Of a stretch of DNA of 8,249 bases, positions 5,312-8,249 are shown in pieces. The translations under genes were made by a program, and so were the position numbers. The stretch's first letter is position 1. Each line of letters begins with the position of its first letter. The stretch comes from Chlamydiota bacterium (GTDB lineage Bacteria; Chlamydiota; Chlamydiia; Chlamydiales; Rhabdochlamydiaceae), in NCBI GenBank assembly GCA_023265495.1, contig JAHFTP010000073.1, forward strand, positions 1-8,249. Reading direction: 5' to 3'. The notes under the pieces were generated by a model. The model searched no databases. It was not told the DNA's origin and saw only the letters and a list, made by a program, of their open reading frames with translations.

Positions 5312-7852
5312 ATGTTTGACAAATTTACGAATCGTGCGAAACAGGTAATCAAGCTCGCAAAAAAGGAAGCGCAAAGGTTAAATCACAACTATCTTGGAAC
5401 AGAACATGTTCTCCTTGGCCTACTCAAACTAGGGCAGGGCATAGCTGTCAATGTCCTTCGCAATCTCAATTTAGACTATGAGACTATCAAAGCGGAAGTA
5501 GAGAAACTTGTAGGATTTGGCCCGGAGATACAAGTCTATGGAGACCCAGCTCTTACGGGAAAGGTGAAGAAGGTATTTGAGTTTGCCAATGAAGAGGCGG
5601 CGAGTCTCAACCACAACTACGTAGGGACGGAGCACCTGCTATTAGCACTTCTTAGACAAACCGATGGAGTAGCAGCTCAAGTGCTAGAGAACCTCAACAT
5701 CAACCTAAAAGATGTGCGCAAAGAAGTCCTCAAAGAGCTAGAGACATTTAATCTACAACTTCCTCCGATGGGCATGGCGGGATCTGGCCCTACTTCTACG
5801 GGTGGCAAAGCGCAAGACAAGCAAACCTCCATGGATAAGATGCCCGCATTGAAGGCTTATGGGCACGACCTGACGGAGCTTTGCAAAGAGGGAAAGTTAG
5901 ATCCGGTAATAGGAAGAAAAGAAGAGGTAGAGAGGCTGATTCTCATCCTCTGCCGCAGGCGCAAAAACAACCCTGTTCTCATAGGAGAAGCAGGCGTTGG
6001 CAAGACAGCGATCGTAGAGGGCCTTGCCCAAGCAATAGTCAAAGGAGAAGTCCCAGACCATCTCTCCAAGAAGAAATTGATTTCCTTAGATCTTACTCTG
6101 ATGATTGCAGGCACCAAATACCGCGGCCAATTTGAGGAGAGGATCAAAGCGGTCATGGATGAGATCAAAAAGAATGGAAACATCCTTCTTTTCATCGATG
6201 AGCTGCATACTATTGTGGGGGCGGGGGCTGCTGAGGGAGCCATCGATGCATCCAACATATTAAAGCCTGCGCTCTCGCGCGGAGAGATACAATGTATAGG
6301 CGCTACAACACTCGATGAATACCGCAAGCACATCGAAAAAGATGCTGCTTTAGAAAGAAGATTCCAAAAGATTTTAGTAGCACCGCCCTCTGTTGACGAT
6401 ACAACATCGATTTTGATGGGGCTCAAATCCAAATATGAAGAGCACCATAAATGCATCTATACGGATAGTGCAATTAAAAGCGCTGTATACCTCTCTGACA
6501 GATATATTACCGGCCGTTTCCTTCCGGATAAAGCGATCGATCTCCTTGACGAAGCAGGGGCTAAGGCGCGCATTGCCATGATGCACCAACCCCATGACAT
6601 CAGCAAATATGAAGCAGAGATCGAGGAAGTGCGCCTTGCCAAAGAAGAGGCCATCGGCAAGCAAGAATATGAAAAAGCGGCTAAGCTTCGCGACAAGGAA
6701 AAAACGTTAAGGGATAAACTGCAACATATCCTCACAGAGTGGGAAAGTAAAAAAGAGGAACATCAAGTCATTGTGGATGAGGAAGAGGTCGCCTCGATCG
6801 TAGCCAAACAAACGGGCATCCCCCTCACTCGCCTCACTGAAGGGGAGACAACAAAAGTCCTCAAGATGGAAGAGCTGCTCAAGCATAATATCATCGGACA
6901 AGATGACGCCGTCGGCACAGTGTGCAGAGCAATACGAAGAAGTAGAGCAGATATTAAAGACCCCAACAGACCTATTGGAGCTTTCTTATTCCTCGGCCCT
7001 ACAGGCGTGGGAAAAACCCTGCTTGCCAAGCAGCTAGCGGTTAACATGTTTGGAGGGGAAGACGCTCTCATCCAAGTAGACATGTCCGAGTACATGGAAA
7101 AGTTCGCTGTCAGCCGTATGACAGGATCCCCTCCTGGTTATGTAGGACATGAAGAGGGAGGGCAGCTCACAGAGCAAGTTAGACAAAGGCCCTATTGTGT
7201 CGTGCTCTTCGATGAGATAGAGAAAGCACATCCTGACGTGATGAACTTATTACTACAAATCCTAGAAGAGGGCAGACTCACAGATTCTTTTGGTAGAAGG
7301 ATTGACTTCCGCAATACCATCGTTATCATGACGTCTAACTTAGGAGCCGATTTGATCCGCAAATCCTCTGAAGTGGGCTTCAGCGCAACAGAAGGAATGC
7401 CCGACTTTAAATCTATGCAAGACAAGATCGACGGCTCTGTAAAGAAAGCCTTCAAGCCGGAGTTCTTAAATAGACTAGATGGGATCATCATCTTTAGACC
7501 GCTAGACCGCTCTCACCTCATGCAAGTCATCGAGCTGGAGATCACCAAAGTACAAAAGAGACTGGCAAGAAAGCATATCCATATCGCTTTAGATGCAAAA
7601 GCAAAAGACTTCCTCGTGAACAAAGGTTTTCAGCCGGAGATGGGCGCCCGCCCCTTACGGAGAGTCATAGAGCAGCATCTAGAAGACCCCCTCGCAGAGC
7701 AGCTCCTTTTACACCCTAACCAAGGTGGCAAATGGAATGTATCTGTGGATGGAGATAAGCTCCTGTTCCAACACGAGGATACTCCTTCCTCTGATGAAGG
7801 AAACTCTCTTGCTCTAGCAGGACCTCAAGACCCTAATACGCATAAAGATTAA
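5312..7852 (+). CDS. clpC: ATP-dependent Clp protease ATP-binding subunit ClpC
   Basis: Hexameric Hsp100/Clp unfoldase that feeds substrates into the ClpP peptidase; cytoplasmic protein quality control and regulated proteolysis. The 846 residues are full length. In order: two Clp_N repeats (about 1-145, with matching LNHNYLGTEH at 23-32 and LNHNYVGTEH at 99-108), a Gly/Ser-rich linker (about 152-172), the first AAA module with Walker A GEAGVGKT (225-232) and Walker B LLFIDE (292-297), a middle domain with a UVR-like coiled coil (about 434-470) typical of ClpC rather than ClpB, and the second AAA module with GPTGVGKT (562-569), VLFDE (631-635), FLNRLD (718-723) and sensor-2 GARPLRR (778-784). 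VGF at 688-690 matches the tripeptide of the ClpP-docking loop. The start at 5312 gives the canonical MFDKFTNRAK and has a good Shine-Dalgarno. The last ~25 residues form a polar tail with no recognised motif. It is probably monocistronic: its own promoter lies upstream and a terminator-like palindrome follows. Confidence 0.97.
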   Translation: MFDKFTNRAKQVIKLAKKEAQRLNHNYLGTEHVLLGLLKLGQGIAVNVLRNLNLDYETIKAEVEKLVGFGPEIQVYGDPALTGKVKKVFEFANEEAASLNHNYVGTEHLLLALLRQTDGVAAQVLENLNINLKDVRKEVLKELETFNLQLPPMGMAGSGPTSTGGKAQDKQTSMDKMPALKAYGHDLTELCKEGKLDPVIGRKEEVERLILILCRRRKNNPVLIGEAGVGKTAIVEGLAQAIVKGEVPDHLSKKKLISLDLTLMIAGTKYRGQFEERIKAVMDEIKKNGNILLFIDELHTIVGAGAAEGAIDASNILKPALSRGEIQCIGATTLDEYRKHIEKDAALERRFQKILVAPPSVDDTTSILMGLKSKYEEHHKCIYTDSAIKSAVYLSDRYITGRFLPDKAIDLLDEAGAKARIAMMHQPHDISKYEAEIEEVRLAKEEAIGKQEYEKAAKLRDKEKTLRDKLQHILTEWESKKEEHQVIVDEEEVASIVAKQTGIPLTRLTEGETTKVLKMEELLKHNIIGQDDAVGTVCRAIRRSRADIKDPNRPIGAFLFLGPTGVGKTLLAKQLAVNMFGGEDALIQVDMSEYMEKFAVSRMTGSPPGYVGHEEGGQLTEQVRQRPYCVVLFDEIEKAHPDVMNLLLQILEEGRLTDSFGRRIDFRNTIVIMTSNLGADLIRKSSEVGFSATEGMPDFKSMQDKIDGSVKKAFKPEFLNRLDGIIIFRPLDRSHLMQVIELEITKVQKRLARKHIHIALDAKAKDFLVNKGFQPEMGARPLRRVIEQHLEDPLAEQLLLHPNQGGKWNVSVDGDKLLFQHEDTPSSDEGNSLALAGPQDPNTHKD

Positions 7853-7862
7853 CATCTTTGAC

Positions 7863-7890
7863 CTTAAGAGCCGGTTAACCGGCTCTTAAG
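7863..7890. terminator. Perfect 28-base palindrome, likely bidirectional terminator
   Basis: The 28 bases are self-complementary without a mismatch and can form a 12-base-pair stem (CTTAAGAGCCGG paired with its complement) around TTAA. It begins ten bases after the clpC stop and lies between two convergent genes. The TAA stop of the minus-strand hydrolase (7888-7886) is inside the right arm. Neither side has a long T run after the hairpin, so termination may be imperfect, or the hairpin may serve to stabilise the 3' ends of both messages. Confidence 0.7.
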
Positions 7891-8249
7891 CTAGATATTG
7901 TAAAAACCACTTCTTTGCTAATTGAGCTACCTGTTCAAGAGCCCCTTCTTCTTCGAATAAATGAGTAGCATGAGGGATAATGTGTATCTCTGCATGGCAT
8001 TTCATAAGCCTTCTCGCGTCTTCATTGAGCCGGACGACTATCTCATCCTTTTGTCCCACGAGAAGAAGAGTAGGACAGAGCACGTTACCGAGCATCTTCT
8101 CCGCCAGATCAGGCCGCCCTCCCCTTGAGACGACGGCTTGCACCTCTGAGGGCAGTCTTGCTGCGGCGCAAAGAGCTGCAGCAGCTCCGGTGCTAGCGCC
8201 AAAAAGGCCAATAGGAATTTTTTTCCATTGTTTTTGTTCTCTAATCCAA
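7886..8249 (-). CDS. Alpha/beta hydrolase of the dienelactone hydrolase type, 5' end outside window
   Basis: Serine hydrolase of the alpha/beta fold; the substrate cannot be assigned. The frame is open to the window edge, leaving about 120 C-terminal residues. Seen from the edge: IPIGLFGASTG with the nucleophile elbow GASTG, a run of alanines, VVSRGGRPDLA, TLLLVGQKDEIV with the likely catalytic Asp, and PHATHLFEEEGALEQV with the catalytic His, then a WF near the end. The order Ser-Asp-His and the SRGGRPDL and HLFEEEGxLE signatures resemble the DLH-like proteins sometimes found fused or next to phosphoribosyltransferase domains; whether such a domain precedes it cannot be seen. The GTG at 8143 lies after the nucleophile and is not the start. 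It is convergent with clpC and ends inside the shared palindrome. Confidence 0.85.
   Translation of the reverse strand, partial: WIREQKQWKKIPIGLFGASTGAAAALCAAARLPSEVQAVVSRGGRPDLAEKMLGNVLCPTLLLVGQKDEIVVRLNEDARRLMKCHAEIHIIPHATHLFEEEGALEQVAQLAKKWFLQYLA

Noticed and set aside
5857..6456. Long open frame (199 codons) antisense to clpC.
   Set aside because: It lies opposite the strongly conserved first AAA module, its sequence resembles no family, and it has no ribosome site; it is a shadow of clpC codons.

Overview
The window looks like a bacterial chromosome segment of moderate GC content (mid-40s by eye), with tightly packed housekeeping genes interrupted by a small accessory patch. The best guess for the source is a chlamydia-like (Chlamydiota, probably amoeba-associated) bacterium. 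This rests on a UVR-containing ClpC, on a lipoate ligase-like gene near clpC (from memory these are neighbours in Chlamydiaceae), and on a decayed gene of a AAA-ATPase/nuclease family that is often expanded in intracellular bacteria. It is an inference, not a proof.

Layout. Positions 1-810 (+) hold the 3' part of an endonuclease/exonuclease/phosphatase-fold enzyme whose start lies outside the window. Sixteen bases on, and convergent with it, is a two-gene minus-strand unit (3065 down to 827): a short lipoate-protein ligase/octanoyltransferase-like gene followed after one base by proS. That proS encodes an archaeal/eukaryotic-type prolyl-tRNA synthetase without an editing insertion and with a mostly lost C-terminal zinc site. 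Positions 3220-3894 (+) hold a relic of a 'predicted AAA-ATPase' (PF09820-type) gene. It is preserved as three islands, so the P-loop and the middle of the protein are gone while the C-terminal nuclease-like domain is still readable. Tail-to-tail with it (12-base overlap) is an apparently intact minus-strand AAA_14/DUF4143 gene (5028-3883).

The 283-base divergent region 5029-5311 is the richest regulatory stretch. In front of the AAA_14 gene are three copies of an 8-base element at an exact 32-base period. In front of clpC is a good sigma70-type promoter whose -35 box lies inside a perfect 19-base inverted repeat. The gene clpC (5312-7852, +) encodes a complete Clp/Hsp100 unfoldase. A perfect 28-base palindrome closes it and also covers the stop codon of the convergent last gene, a partial dienelactone-hydrolase-like alpha/beta hydrolase (8249-7886, -).

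How it fits together. ClpC, ProRS and the lipoyl-transfer enzyme serve protein quality control, translation and cofactor attachment. The two AAA plus PD-(D/E)XK-like genes between them look like an accessory insertion of unknown function, one copy decayed and one intact. The phased repeat array upstream of the intact copy is the most unusual signal in the window.
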